Positions 43,549 through 53,474 of a stretch of 64,000 nucleotides of DNA are shown piece by piece. Both the position numbers and the translations under genes were made by a program. The notes under the pieces are model-generated. The model was not told the DNA's origin. It searched no databases and worked only from the letters and a program-made list of their open reading frames with translations. Source of the stretch: Zymoseptoria tritici IPO323 (Eukaryota; Ascomycota; Dothideomycetes; Mycosphaerellales; Mycosphaerellaceae); assembly GCF_000219625.1 (NCBI RefSeq), contig NC_018204.1:310001-374000 (forward strand), written 5' to 3'. The first letter of the stretch is position 1. Each line of letters opens with the position of its first letter.

Positions 43549-44381
43549 ATGGCTCGCTTCAATGGATTCTCGCCTCCGGCGGCCCAGCAAGAATCGACGA
43601 AACATGTGCAACACACGGAGCACACAAGCAGTGTCGAGGTTTCGAAAGAACAACTACTGAAACTCACGGAGCTCAACACAGACCTTCTTGACGCATAGAA
43701 CAATCTCTTGTCCGCATATCTCACCTCCGACTCGTTCGAGCCCAGCAGCCCACTGCCCTACCTGGATCTGGCAAGCAACATTCCAGAGCAGACGTTTGGG
43801 CTTTTTGGGTCACGTAGTCCGAGAAAGAGCGAAAAGACTCGCAAATACACGAAAACGGCGGAAGGGAAATGGAGGGACCACAACGACAGTCTTAAGCGAC
43901 ATCGAAAAGCAGGCTTCACGGAGTTCTTGACTGTCCCTGGAAGCTACGGCCATACGAAATCTTCCGCGACCTGGGTGAAGATGCGCTTTCGTGCGACTTC
44001 TCAAGACGCATACGGACTGCAGCTACCAATCTCCACGCATTCGAACCGCCAGTCGAATCGGTCACCTTTCTACCTCAAGCGAAGCATATCGCAGCCGCCC
44101 GGGAACAGCCATGCGGGATTGATAAACACGGCAATTGAAAGCGGCAGCAAAGCAACAAGGCTTTGGCGCCTCGCGACGCTAAGGCCGCCGAAAGGTACTT
44201 CTCGAAGCTGCACGGTCGAGAACAGCCTAACGTTCGCCGCAGAAGCCGAACAACCACGGCCGGCAGCAAGAGGTCGACCGTCGTAGGCAAGACTACTACA
44301 TATACGTCGGAGAGCTTGGCCCAACCAGAGACGCAAGAGAAGCAGACCAACACCCCGACAACATCCCATGATGAAGATTAG
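43549..44381 (+). pseudogene. Broken gene, unknown family, coiled-coil N-terminus
   Basis: An ATG at 43549 opens MARFNGFSPPAAQQESTKHV and a leucine-heptad stretch (KEQLLKLTELNTDLLDA). Then comes a TAG at 43696-43698 followed in frame by NNLLSAYLTSDSFEPSSPLP, NIPEQTFGLFGSRSPRKSEK and KRHRKAGFTEFLTVP. A one-base shift near 43940 moves to PWKLRPYEIFRDLGEDALSC, DFSRRIRTAATNLHAFEPPV and HIAAAREQPCGIDKHGN. An in-frame TGA (CGA expected) follows, then KRQQSNKALAPRDAKAAERY and RRRSRTTTAGSKRSTVVGKT, ending SHDED at 44379-44381. So there are two nonsense codons that C-to-T changes explain, plus one indel. An in-frame 60-bp intron could also remove the TAG, but its donor would be poor. No family recognised. 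Confidence 0.6.
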
Positions 44382-44534
44382 GGAGTGAACTCCGACAACG
44401 AACGCGGGATGTAGGGTGAGGACTTCGAGGGTGGGGGCATGGAGGTTGATAAGAGCCATTGTGATACACCTGAGCTCGGTCGAAGTCGAGGCGCAAGAAA
44501 TGGGGTGATTCCAGTGAGGCGATGAGGACTTCCT

Positions 44535-45655
44535 CAATGATGGAGGAGATCTTTCGACTGTGACGTCAGCCGCTTCTCAGTCATTGTCGACACTGCATCA
44601 CCCGCAGCCAGGCACATCCGCAGTGATAACAACAGCCACAGCCTCGCATGTGCAAACCATCACAACGCCTCGTGCAGCTACAATCAAAAATCTGCTGGAC
44701 GGCACGGAAGCCACCATGATCCTCAGTCTTTCATCAATGGCACCACCAACGCACGCCGTCATCCCCGCCACTCTCGCCCAAGGCTTCGACTGGGCGAATG
44801 CCAAAGAGGATGCTGTCATGCTGCTCTACGACGACTCGCAGCAATACTACACATTGGCCATCGTGCGACCGGAACAACGTGCGGTTGAACTTTACGCCAC
44901 TCATAAGCCTGAGTCTGAGTCTGAGCCTGAGCACTCACGCACCATCGAAAGATCCCTCGAGGAGCTCCTTTGTTCGCTACCCGAGTGCGATTCGATGGCG
45001 TACACACGAACAGAAATGGAGTCCTGGCTCCGATTCTTCGGCGCGGGTCTTGGTCTTCGCACTCTGGGCCATGTACGGAGTTGAAGAGATATCGGTGCCG
45101 CCCGAAATCGACCCTGGAGCTTCAATGATCGCGAGGTACCACAAGGAAAAGGAGGTCAGCGTCTACTGCGTGCCCAAGGACGAAACATCTCCAACGAATG
45201 CAGACTCGATCCCCTTGTGCCAACTGTTCAACTTGGATATCGAAATCATAAAGACCAAGCAAGAGCTTTCACGAAGCCGTGCTACGTTTGAGATGTTTCA
45301 TGTCGTGGGCCAAAGCGCGCGAACTCAGCCGGAGAGTTCCAACAACTCATGCGACGCTGACCTCGCTCGGTTCCGTAATACATCCCAAAATGACAGGGTA
45401 TCAAAGAATGTGTCGTCACGGGACGAACTGCAACGTATCTTGAACAAGTACGAGGAGAAGATTAAAGAGGTGACATTAAAGTCCGGGCAGATTTATATGT
45501 CTATGGGTTTCATGATGCGGAAAGTGCTCGGGTCTGCGGACTTTTGCAAGACGGAGGAGGATGCGCAGAATAAGAAGAGAAAGACTGCTTTGGAGGACCT
45601 CCAGCGACGGTTGCACACTGCCATGAATGCCTGCACGGAAAAGCTGTCCAATTGA
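44535..45655 (+). pseudogene. Broken gene with Ulp1/C48 peptidase-like segment
   Basis: The plus frame from about 44523 reads GDEDFLNDGGDLSTVTSAAS, then FDWANAKEDAVMLLYDDSQQ, YYTLAIVRPEQRAVELYATH, RTIERSLEELLCSLPECDSM and ESWLRFFGAG. Near 45050 a one-base shift gives VLVFALWAMYGVEEISVPPE, MIARYHKEKEVSVYCVPKDE, then a coiled coil (SSRDELQRILNKYEEKIKEV) and EDLQRRLHTAMNACTEKLSN to TGA at 45653-45655. The YYTLAIV and VFALWAM motifs, their spacing and order match the HW-x-L and D-C-G-V-F-(x)-LW blocks of Ulp1-family cysteine peptidases, which cleave SUMO-like modifiers. Here His is Tyr and the Cys block falls exactly at the frameshift, so it would be inactive. The family call is inference. Confidence 0.5.
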
Positions 45656-45954
45656 CCGACGGCCGGGTGTGCTTAGGCGTTGTGGGATGTAAGAGTGAGT
45701 AGTGGGAGTTCTCGATCAGTGGGAGTTGTGGGAGCTGTGCGAGCTATGCGAGTTGTAAGACCTAAGCAATGCTGCCGATGCAAATGTTGTCGAATTGGTC
45801 TCACCCGGATTGTTCACACTTCATCCTCGCTACCCTCGATCCTCACTAAACGTCAGTCCGCGGAAAGACGAAGATCAAAGATCGACTTCGGAGACATTTG
45901 TATAGTTACAGTTACACGTTGCAACGACCTTGTTCTTCAACATCGGCTGGCTGG

Positions 45955-46015
45955 CTACCGAGAGAGAGAGAGAGAGAGACAGAGAGAGAGACAGAGAGAG
46001 AGACAGAGACTAACA
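45955..46015 (+). repeat. (GA)n / GAGAGACA microsatellite
   Basis: GAGAGAGAGAGAGAGAGAC followed by AGAGAGAGAC repeats. About 55 bp of pure alternating purine with regular CA interruptions. Confidence 0.85.
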
Positions 46016-46403
46016 CACCGCGGCAGAGAGTATATGACGAAAAATCAAGACGAACGACATATTACGGACTCACTTCGACGCCTCTGGGTCAACCAGTGAA
46101 AGTCCCACCAACATGCACTTACGCCGGCATACCGTACGATCGTGCATACAACACATTCGACCTCATCGCCGCGATCGCCTCGTCTACAAGGGACGACCTA
46201 TGCGAGCGAACCATGTCAGACTCGTGTGGCTGAACAAGAAGAAGACGACGGAGGATTCTACGGTACCATCGCTTGTGGCGCCAACATGGGAAGTAGTATT
46301 GCCGTCGTGCTCCAGCAGTCCAGCGTACTATATGGCTACATAACTTAAATTGTATGGAAACGAGCTCACATCGGTACGAGACCTCTATTGGCCAGCAACG
46401 GTA

Positions 46404-46748
46404 ATGTCGGTCACTGCTTGTCCCAGTAGTACCTTCGACCAGCAGCATCGCACCCTGGCTGCAGATTTCCCACCACCTACGGTTTGGTCTCTCGTGAATG
46501 CAAATGCTCAGCCGGTTCCCCTTCTAACAGTAGTACTGCGCGGTACGTCGACCACCTGGACAGCTGCCACCTGGAAGCACCTACCGGCCCAGGTCAGGCC
46601 GCCCGCTCCTGAAAGTACCTACCTTTCATCGGCTCCGCCTGATCCAACGACAGTCATTCTCACACTTGACCAAACATCGCCCGCACATACTTACACGCAT
46701 ATCCATCCATCTTGTCAAGCGCCCGATTGCTGCGAAGCACCTTTCTGA
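46404..46748 (+). CDS. Hypothetical protein, 114 aa, Thr/Pro-rich
   Basis: An ATG opens MSVTACPSSTFDQQHRTLAA, then PTVWSLVNANAQPVPLLTVV and TTWTAATWKHLPAQVRPPAP, ending SCQAPDCCEAPF and TGA. Composition is even and protein-like with no intron needed. No motif, family or signal peptide. It overlaps short frames on the other strand. It may be a fragment. Confidence 0.3.
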   Translation: MSVTACPSSTFDQQHRTLAADFPPPTVWSLVNANAQPVPLLTVVLRGTSTTWTAATWKHLPAQVRPPAPESTYLSSAPPDPTTVILTLDQTSPAHTYTHIHPSCQAPDCCEAPF

Positions 46749-46759
46749 TCAGCACCATC

Positions 46760-47460
46760 GTCTTGCTCTTCACTGCAGCTACTTTCCAACATAACGGGCC
46801 ACCGGGCTTCCTCCTTTAGCGACGAGGGGCGGTATATCAAGCACCACTCCTCGACTGCAATGATCCAGATGTGATACTGGACAGCTGTTGCATAAACTTC
46901 CACCAATGCTATTCAATGGAAGCCCACATGAACACCATCTCCGAACAAATGGCCATTGCATTCAAAACTTCCCACATGTTTGAGGAATCAGAGTGCTTCG
47001 GCCTGCGACCTGCGCTATTGCGCCGACGTAGAGGACGTAGCTGTCGAAGCCATTTGCGTAGAAACTTCGGGGGACACGATGGAGTGCGAAATATAGCTAA
47101 CAACAGGACCCGGCCCGGTGGTCGACGCAGTGTGTCTTGATAGTAAGCCGTACGGTCGAGACGACTTGGGACCTCCACCATACACCTCTAGAAAACAGTG
47201 TCCTCTCGGGCTGTGTCTGTTATACTTGACATGACCTACCTGTTACTGCACCAAGCTGGCACTGCAAGCAGTGTCGCCCACCGCTCGCTTCTTCTGAAGA
47301 TGAAGCGGTGAAACAGCATGGCTCCAGATTAGGCTCCTTTCAATGAATTAGCACTGCGTTCGAATGCCGGTCATACACCGACGTCAGCCAGTACGTATGC
47401 TCTTCGATGTGGGAAGCCGGCTTTTAAAGTACTGAGTACAGCCTGTGCAGCGATTTTCCC
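46760..47460. other. Coding-like fragments only
   Basis: The plus strand reads MEAHMNTISEQMAIAFKTSH, MFEESECFGL (46918-47010), then in another frame YCADVEDVAVEAICVETSGD, TMECEI to a stop near 47092. This is a short frameshifted relic. Nothing in 47100-47460. Confidence 0.35.
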
Positions 47461-47469
47461 GTTCCCTTC

Positions 47470-47890
47470 GACATCCCTCTAACCAGGATCCTTAACGACA
47501 ACACACTCACGTATCGAAACCCTCCGTCGGGCGTCCTATCCCTAACAGAGCCTCTTAGTCGCCGCCATTACCTTTGCAATCTAACAAACCAACCACCTCG
47601 TTAACGACCGCCAATCTTCGCGACCTATGCAAAGTAAGACACTACGTTAACGGCACGGGACTTACACTAATCCCCGCCTACCGTTATACGAATCTGCCTT
47701 ACTTTCAAAGTCTACTAAGATATTATGTAGCCTGCTTATAATAGTAGTCTTACCGCCGGGCGTAACAACCGTAGCGTTATTGCCGCCTAGTTACTACCCG
47801 ATGCTAACTTAACGCCTCCCCTTGCCGCCGGCCTCGTTCGTAGAGTACATATCTACATCTTAGCTTCGAAGATACCTGCTACTCACCTAC
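47470..47890. other. RIP-like patch, second isolated block
   Basis: The sequence turns TpA-rich with clustered TAA/TAG in all frames (CTTAACG, GTTAACG, CTATACG-like words) and reverts sharply near 47890. It is milder than the hAT block. Original element not identified. One plus frame keeps NLRDLCKVRHYVNGTGLTLI, vaguely like the NGT block of PIF1/Helitron helicases, which is not enough for a call. Confidence 0.55.
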
Positions 47891-47903
47891 GGACATCTCA
47901 GCA

Positions 47904-48377
47904 TCACCATGTACGCAGCAGGTCCCTTCCTCGCCATCGCCGTCTGACCTCCGCCCGCGCGGACTTGCGATGAGCGGTCTCGTCACAGCTGAACACGACA
48001 ACCGATACTCTTGCAAGCCGAAATGTGCCCGCGGAGCCATGAGGGATGGTGGCCGCTAAAGTTTGAAGACGGCGCAAGGCCATATGTCGACTACCCCGCC
48101 GATGTCGATGCCGGGAGGCGATGAGACACTCGATTGATGAGTGATGACCTTCGAAAAGCGAAATCTTTCTCGTGTCCGCGAAGTGTGCGGTGGCAAGGCC
48201 CTGCCTAGGTTGTGCGATGATGAGGTCTGGCTGGGAAGGTATAACATCCAGCCGTGGGTTCTCGAATAGAAATCCAATGCGAGAAGGCTTCGTTGCGGAC
48301 AAGAAAGCAAAATCCAGACAAGCGCCGCCGCCGCGTAGGTCAAGACGCGGTAAACGGTAAACCAGAGGGCAAGACAT
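47904..48377 (-). CDS. Hypothetical protein, 157 aa
   Basis: From an ATG at 48377 the minus frame reads MSCPLVYRLPRLDLRGGGAC, FLFENPRLDVIPSQPDLIIA, ATAHFADTRKISLFEGHHSS and ends RAEVRRRWRGRDLLRTW with a stop at 47904, at the edge of the RIP patch. It follows the YDR124W-like gene on the same strand. No domain recognised. Basic Arg-rich end. The frame stays open upstream to 48476 across a CT microsatellite. Confidence 0.35.
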   Translation of the reverse strand: MSCPLVYRLPRLDLRGGGACLDFAFLSATKPSRIGFLFENPRLDVIPSQPDLIIAQPRQGLATAHFADTRKISLFEGHHSSIECLIASRHRHRRGSRHMALRRLQTLAATIPHGSAGTFRLARVSVVVFSCDETAHRKSARAEVRRRWRGRDLLRTW

Positions 48378-48427
48378 CAAGCTCAAACAAGATACAGGGC
48401 GCACGTGTTGAAATGCCAGATCAGATG

Positions 48428-48452
48428 AGCTCTCTCTCTCTCTCTCGCTCTC
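48428..48452 (+). repeat. (CT)n microsatellite
   Basis: CTCTCTCTCTCTCTCTCGCT and neighbours. About 24 bp. Confidence 0.8.
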
Positions 48453-48553
48453 TTCGTGAACATCCGTCAGCAGCACTGAATCATCGCAAGATTCGTCGCC
48501 TTCTTGTGTACCTATATGCCATAGCTACGATATATATAGCTTGTTTGTAGCTA

Positions 48554-50334
48554 CTATATAGGCGCTTTCAACGAAGTACTTTTCGGCGCGATCGGACGAT
48601 ATCTCGTAAAATCATTGTGACCGAATTGCGGTGATTGGAAAGGATGCTGAAGAAAGTCAACACCACTGCCGTAATATGATGGTATACCGGTTGAGTCTGG
48701 GGTAGCATCCACGGTTGGTGAGATGAGTGCCCGACCGGTGAGACTCGTCTGGGCAGACATGCTCGGTAGGACGCCTGGCCCGTTGGTTGGGTATGGCATC
48801 GCGGATATGTTTGGCGGGAGGTACAACATGCCTGAATTTGCAGGTATCGCAGTCGACGGCGAGTTTGGGAGTTGTTGAAGTTGCCGAGAACGTTGAGCAT
48901 GTTGAGCATGTTGAGCATGTTGAGTATAAGCCAATTCCGGGACCACTGTAAAGATCGGCCAGGGATTGCCCTGCTGCTCGCAAGAAGCCGTCGGATTGTC
49001 GTTTCCAGGGAATGGATGGAATTGCTCGATGTTGCCAGGGAATGACGGGGAAGAAGTCGGAGCGTGGTGATGATACATTGGTAGGCGTAGGGCACCATCG
49101 CTCCAAGGACTCTTCTCCAATTGCGGCTGCTGTTGCGGGGCAACACCTCCAAGATCACCATCGGAAGAGTTGTGCTGAGCTAAGGGTGTCTCCTCAGGGA
49201 CATGTATCATCTTCCCGCTGCGAATTGCATTCTTGCAGAACTCTTGGAGAGCGGCCGTGGACATGGCCGTGACTGTTGTTGGCTCGTCGAATTCAGGCGA
49301 TGAGGCATTGCTGTACTCAACGGGCCGGCGAGAAAGCTTCGTGGTTTGCCGCTTAGTATTTGAGGATGCTGGCGTGCGAGGTTGCGCGGTCGATCGTCGT
49401 TTTCGCTGCTTCACCCTTCCATCTGCGCCAGACGCCGAGTCACTCCTTCGTCGTTTTTGGCTCGAAAGGCAGGCTGAGATGGGTGGAGCTGTGCTTGAGG
49501 ACTCTGCACATGCACTGGACTCCTTGACTGCTGGTGGCAATGTCCGTGTGAGCTTCCCGCTGTTGTCGTGGCAGGCGATCGTGGCCCTGTCTTGAAAAAA
49601 ACCTGTCAGTCGAGAGCACTCGGACGCTGCGCAAAAGTATGCTCACCTCTCTTCCGTTGACAGGCCTCTTCCATGCTCGCCAGCTCGAACATTCGATCCA
49701 AATTCCTTTGGCGCTGCTCGGCGCTCTCGCGCGAGTTTCCCGGCAAATTGGCAAACAGTTCTTCCTTGATCAAACCCCTTAGGTACGCCGTCCAACCTTG
49801 CTCGGCACAGCTCTCGTTGGGCTCGATCGCTATATTATTCCAAGCTTTCAAGTCTGCTGGGCTGGGCCGCAGGCGGAGGAGGTGGAGGCACAGGGCCTCA
49901 ACTTCTGGTCTCCATTAGTTCGAGGCTTGAAGCTTATGAGGTAGGAGCGTGGACCAACCTCGAGCACCGAGATGTAATATTTTGACGAAGCGACATTCAT
50001 CTGTTGATGGCCACCAACCTGGGACTCCAGCTCGATCGTTAGCACGGTGGTGGACCGGATAGGGCGATTTGAATTTGATGTCGGGACTGATGCTATCGAT
50101 CCAAGCTGCGGCAATCCTCTCCTTGGCAGGCCACTTTACGAGCTGGAGCGATCTATGTAGGGATCTGGCGACTGCCTTTCCATCGTCAAGGTGGAGTCTC
50201 GTGGGCGAGGGCGAGGGTTGCTTCTTCTGTTGCTCGGCATTCCTGACCGCGGTGACGTAAGACCGATTGTCGGATTGAAGCTCAACACTTGCCAGCGACG
50301 GCGAGCTGAGCTGTGGAGAGTAGTGGGATGCCAT
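48554..50334 (-). CDS. YDR124W-like helical-bundle protein, 544 aa, three exons
   Basis: Exons 50334-49959, 49856-49647 and 49602-48554 join in phase (376+210+1049 = 1,635 nt, 545 codons with the TAG stop). Intron 1 is 102 bp (GTTGGT...CCCAG). Intron 2 is 44 bp (GTGAGC...CTGACAG). Residues about 65-195 hold WPAKERIAAAWIDSISPDIK, GVPGWWPSTDECRFVKI and AEQGWTAYLRGLIKEELFA ... RMFELASMEEACQRK. The WWP block followed by long helices matches the fungal helical-bundle domain named after YDR124W and the Aspergillus hrmA-associated subtelomeric cluster proteins (PF11001 as I recall it). The second half is disordered, with two basic nuclear-signal-like clusters near residues 245 and 263 (KRRRS, KQRKRRS), Gln/Pro/Ser-rich regions and an (AQH)4 run from a TTGAGCATG repeat at 48894-48925. 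Function in this family is poorly known; nuclear location is inference. The ATG is the first in frame. It is the most intact gene here. Confidence 0.72.
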
Positions 50335-50339
50335 TTTTC

Positions 50340-50950
50340 GATATATTGTAGAGCTGAGTATGCTGGGCGATCAAAGACTCTTCAAGTCGCTCAAAGCTGC
50401 GGTCTAAAATGTCAAATGGTCAAGCCCATGTCGTGTTCAGGCCGCGTGCACGTTCCGTGACTACAGTACAGGATCTGCAAGATACGTAGTACGGCAGCCT
50501 TCCCCGGTCTTTCGACAGCTCTGGTGCGTCAGATCTGCTGGAGATCTGGAACTTCGCTGGAGGGCCAAGTCAGGCGGGATGCCACGATGTGAGGTATTGG
50601 AATAGCACAACTCACTGCTTCCCCGAGTCCCAGCCAGCCCGGCCGAGCAATTCAGCTCGCTCTTGCGGTGAGATCGTGGTATGCAAGTTCAGCCCGATGT
50701 AGTTGTGGACGCACAGCAGTATGCAAGGGACTGCTCAACCGCAGGTCGCACAGCTCGACGTCCTCTCGGCAAATGTGGGGAGGAGGCACATCCGTGTGCG
50801 CCTCGACGAGCTTGATTTATCCGGACCAGAATCATAGCAAGTACAACGCAAAGACAGTGAAGTTGTCGGTATCGCCAGATCAGCAATGCGCCTGGAGTAT
50901 GTTGAATACCGGCCCGGGCTCGGGATACGAAGGTAGTCCTCAACAGTCTT
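50340..50950. other. Upstream region of the YDR124W-like gene; no gene resolved
   Basis: Presumed promoter and 5' UTR of the minus-strand gene, then short competing frames. A plus segment near 50705-50850 (QPQVAQLDVLSANVGRRHIR, VRLDELDLSGPES) reads like protein but ends quickly. Confidence 0.35.
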
Positions 50951-50955
50951 GGCAA

Positions 50956-51891
50956 TTAATATGGAGCGGGAATGGTCCTGTCCAATCGATGTATGAGCGG
51001 CGGTTGGCGCGGCATTTCCTTGTCGCCAGCGTTGGTGGGTCTCCGATAAGTACTTTCGTACTTGGCCAACTTGGCAGCGGCTCCAGGATGAGCCGTGTCT
51101 TTGCATCCTCCGAATGTCGGTATGTGCAGGGCATTCACTGCGAGATGTGGAAGAACAATTGCATCATTAACGAAATGTGTGGCAATAGCAAGAGACCTTT
51201 TCCGGAGAGTACATGCGTTGGAGTGGCCAAGCTTGAGAGTGGTGGCATCGTGTACTTCGGCATACATCCCACTGACTGCGTCGAGAGGCAGAGCCTCCTG
51301 GTAGTTTGACATTTGACACCTTCTTGAGGCCAACAGGTTGGTCGCCACTGGGATGAATGTTAAAAGACGATGGAGCGGGTCAATCTCGCGCGTCCGAAGG
51401 AAGCACAACAGCGATCCTTCAGAGCCCCATGTTCGCAATGCCCGACCTGTGGCCCATCTTGACGTCAAAGGTAGCGTACATGGATGTAGCCGCTGCCGTT
51501 GTATTTCACCAACACTCGCTGGGAAAGTCATTGAAGCATCGGGCCCATAATTCATATGAGCTACCCAGCACATCATGACAGAGGTTGCTGATTTCTTGCC
51601 AGTGCGCAACACGCTCCGTGAAATCAAGGCTGCTAGCTTCACGACCGCGGCCGTCAATGCGGCGTCCCAAATGCCGGCGCGGCTACCAACCGCTCGTGCA
51701 ACATGACCTTCTGTCCGTGACAGAGAGCGTGAAAGAACGCAGCTGGAGACGAGTTCGCGGCACCGAGTTCCCGGATACAAGACTGGCACTCGTCCAATCT
51801 GTGCCTGGTCCTCCGCCATCGAGTCCACTTCATTTTCGCCTCTGATCAACACCAGCCAACGCTCCACGACTACCGGCCATGCTTCCCACAA
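50956..51891 (-). CDS. Long single-frame hypothetical protein, up to 311 codons
   Basis: The minus frame is open for 311 codons, unlikely by chance at this GC content. Its second half reads SNYQEALPLDAVSGMYAEVH, ATTLKLGHSNACTLRKRSLA, FVNDAIVLPHLAVNALHIPT and ends LIHRLDRTIPAPY. No ATG opens the frame at its far end; ATG codons inside (for example AEVHDA preceded by M) allow shorter starts. The plus strand is also open for 213 codons (50668-51309) over the same DNA, so one is the shadow of the other. The start of the next gene lies 12 bp inside its upstream end. No domain recognised. Confidence 0.35.
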   Translation of the reverse strand: MWEAWPVVVERWLVLIRGENEVDSMAEDQAQIGRVPVLYPGTRCRELVSSCVLSRSLSRTEGHVARAVGSRAGIWDAALTAAVVKLAALISRSVLRTGKKSATSVMMCWVAHMNYGPDASMTFPASVGEIQRQRLHPCTLPLTSRWATGRALRTWGSEGSLLCFLRTREIDPLHRLLTFIPVATNLLASRRCQMSNYQEALPLDAVSGMYAEVHDATTLKLGHSNACTLRKRSLAIATHFVNDAIVLPHLAVNALHIPTFGGCKDTAHPGAAAKLAKYESTYRRPTNAGDKEMPRQPPLIHRLDRTIPAPY

Positions 51892-52620
51892 GCTTCAACA
51901 TGAACCCAGACACGCCTCCGGTCGAATCGTATCATCATGGTATGTTCGATCGAGTTGCAGCCTTCGAGACCAACTCTATGGCTTCCGCCTCTCGTTTTCG
52001 TGGAGCCAGCTGATCATTCATGATGTAGTCCAATACGTCAATCCCGTACATATCTGGTCGCTTCCTCAGACTCCGTTACTCCCTCAGAGCCTGTCGCTGC
52101 CTCGCCTCCAGCCACGCCCTCAAGTCCTCATCGATCAGACTGTGAAGATGGGCGAAGGATCATCAAACAGTCGTGCGTATAGACCTCCAAGATATGACTC
52201 CCGTGAGAGCCGGCTGACATCTCTTCCGCAGCTCATTGTCTCGACGACATGCTGGCTCTCCCGCATTCTCGGAATGCTCAACCCTCAACGACAGATGTGA
52301 AAGCAACGCCGGCGTCCGTACCACCTTCTCCCGCCTTCGACTTCAGTTTCAGTCTTTGCCCCTTCTCGGTCCCATCGCGGCCACAGCCAGACTTCGACTG
52401 GGAAGCAGTTTCCATTGTACACGGGCCTCCATCTTCCACACAGGAAGCTTCCGTCTCGTCCACAGATGGCGACACAGCTCCCGCCTCCGCTCAGCACGCC
52501 TTCACGAATCGAGGAACCGCCACCTCGACATCGCTTTATCCGCCGCAGGAGCTGAGCAAGCCCATGGAATCCGGGTGTATGGGTCGGGGCACGGCGTCGA
52601 GGAAGAGGAAGCGCGACTAG
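51879..52620 (+). CDS. Ser/Pro-rich protein, 197 aa, three exons
   Basis: Exons 51879-51939, 52029-52172 and 52232-52620 join in phase without correction (61+144+389 = 594 nt). Intron 1 is 89 bp (GTATGT...GATGTAG). Intron 2 is 59 bp (GTGCGT...GGCTGACATCTCTTCCGCAG, a near-ideal acceptor). The protein starts MLPTSFNMNPDTPPVESYHH. Exon 3 reads HCLDDMLALPHSRNAQPSTT, SVPPSPAFDFSFSLCPFSVP, RPQPDFDWEAVSIVHGPPSS and ends GRGTASRKRKRD. It is low-complexity and acidic-aromatic, with a terminal KRKR that could be a nuclear signal. The pattern recalls transcription-factor activation regions, but no DNA-binding domain is present, so no function is claimed. In exon 2 a second frame (TPSEPVAASPPATPSSPHRS) also looks natural, so the exon 2 frame is the weak point. 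Confidence 0.5.
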
Positions 52621-52739
52621 TGGTGGCACTTCCAGAACCCGTTCGCAGATGTGGAGTAGATGCGCGCTGTACTGAGGGGCCAGGTCGATCCAGGCGATGG
52701 AGAGTGGTTTGGAGACGCTGCAGGTGAAGGTGGTGAGAA

Positions 52740-53470
52740 TGGCGGATCTGTAGAGCTGTATTGCATGTGATGTTGGATCTTCAATAGACTTCGAGTACCA
52801 AAGGCGTGGTGCGTGCCGTGAGGGGTAGAAGGCGCTTCGTTAGTGCACGTAAAGCCTCATTAATGCCGCACGTGACACCTTAGGCCTGTAATATCCTAGC
52901 TAGTTTTTCTAGCTTTGCCCAGAGCATTAACGCATCGACGCATCGACGAAGCTCATGTCAATAATCTCTCGGAGGCCGAGAGCTGAGACTGAGACAGGCC
53001 GACCGACCTGGACGAACGGACGAGCAACGCAAGGATTCCGCGCAGGAGAGTATACTATACCAAACGCATCAAACCCGCCATCGCTCGCAAAATTCAAGGG
53101 CATGGAGCTCTCCACAGTCAGGATCTGCTTTTTCAGCATTGGAATAGAGCGTCCGAGAAGATCACACGAGCTGTTTTGAAGAGAAGTCTTAGTCTCACAA
53201 GGTCGTTTGGTCCGCGGGAAACGAACGCTCACAAACCAAAAAGCCAAGTTCAGTCACAATTTTTTGGCGCGCTACATCCTGGACGAAGCAGTATACATGA
53301 ATGTGCTCAGGCAAGTACCAAACTACAACCTGTCCGATTCTTGTTATGTTGCACCCTGACCTTCGAAGCTTCCGGGTTCTTCTTCCAAGACTTGGTGAGC
53401 GGTCCTGACTCCCACTCTACCACCTGTGGACCGCATCATGGGCGCCGTCCAAGATCCCGCCGCGAGCACG
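52740..53470. other. No gene resolved
   Basis: Downstream of the Ser/Pro-rich gene. A GCTAGC/TAGCTAG-rich dip near 52890-52915 may be a transcript end. Plus and minus frames at 52927-53247 overlap without support. Confidence 0.3.
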
Positions 53471-53474
53471 GCGT

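Noticed and set aside
18016..45655. Reassigned or read-through UAG codon (Gln) explaining the in-frame TAGs
   Set aside because: The three best-supported intact models (544, 197 and 137 aa) all end at TAG with nothing coding-like after it, and the TAG-bearing genes also carry frameshifts or TGA stops.
47470..47890. Helitron/PIF1 helicase relic
   Set aside because: One NGT-containing stretch resembles a helicase block, but no second motif is visible and the frame is short.
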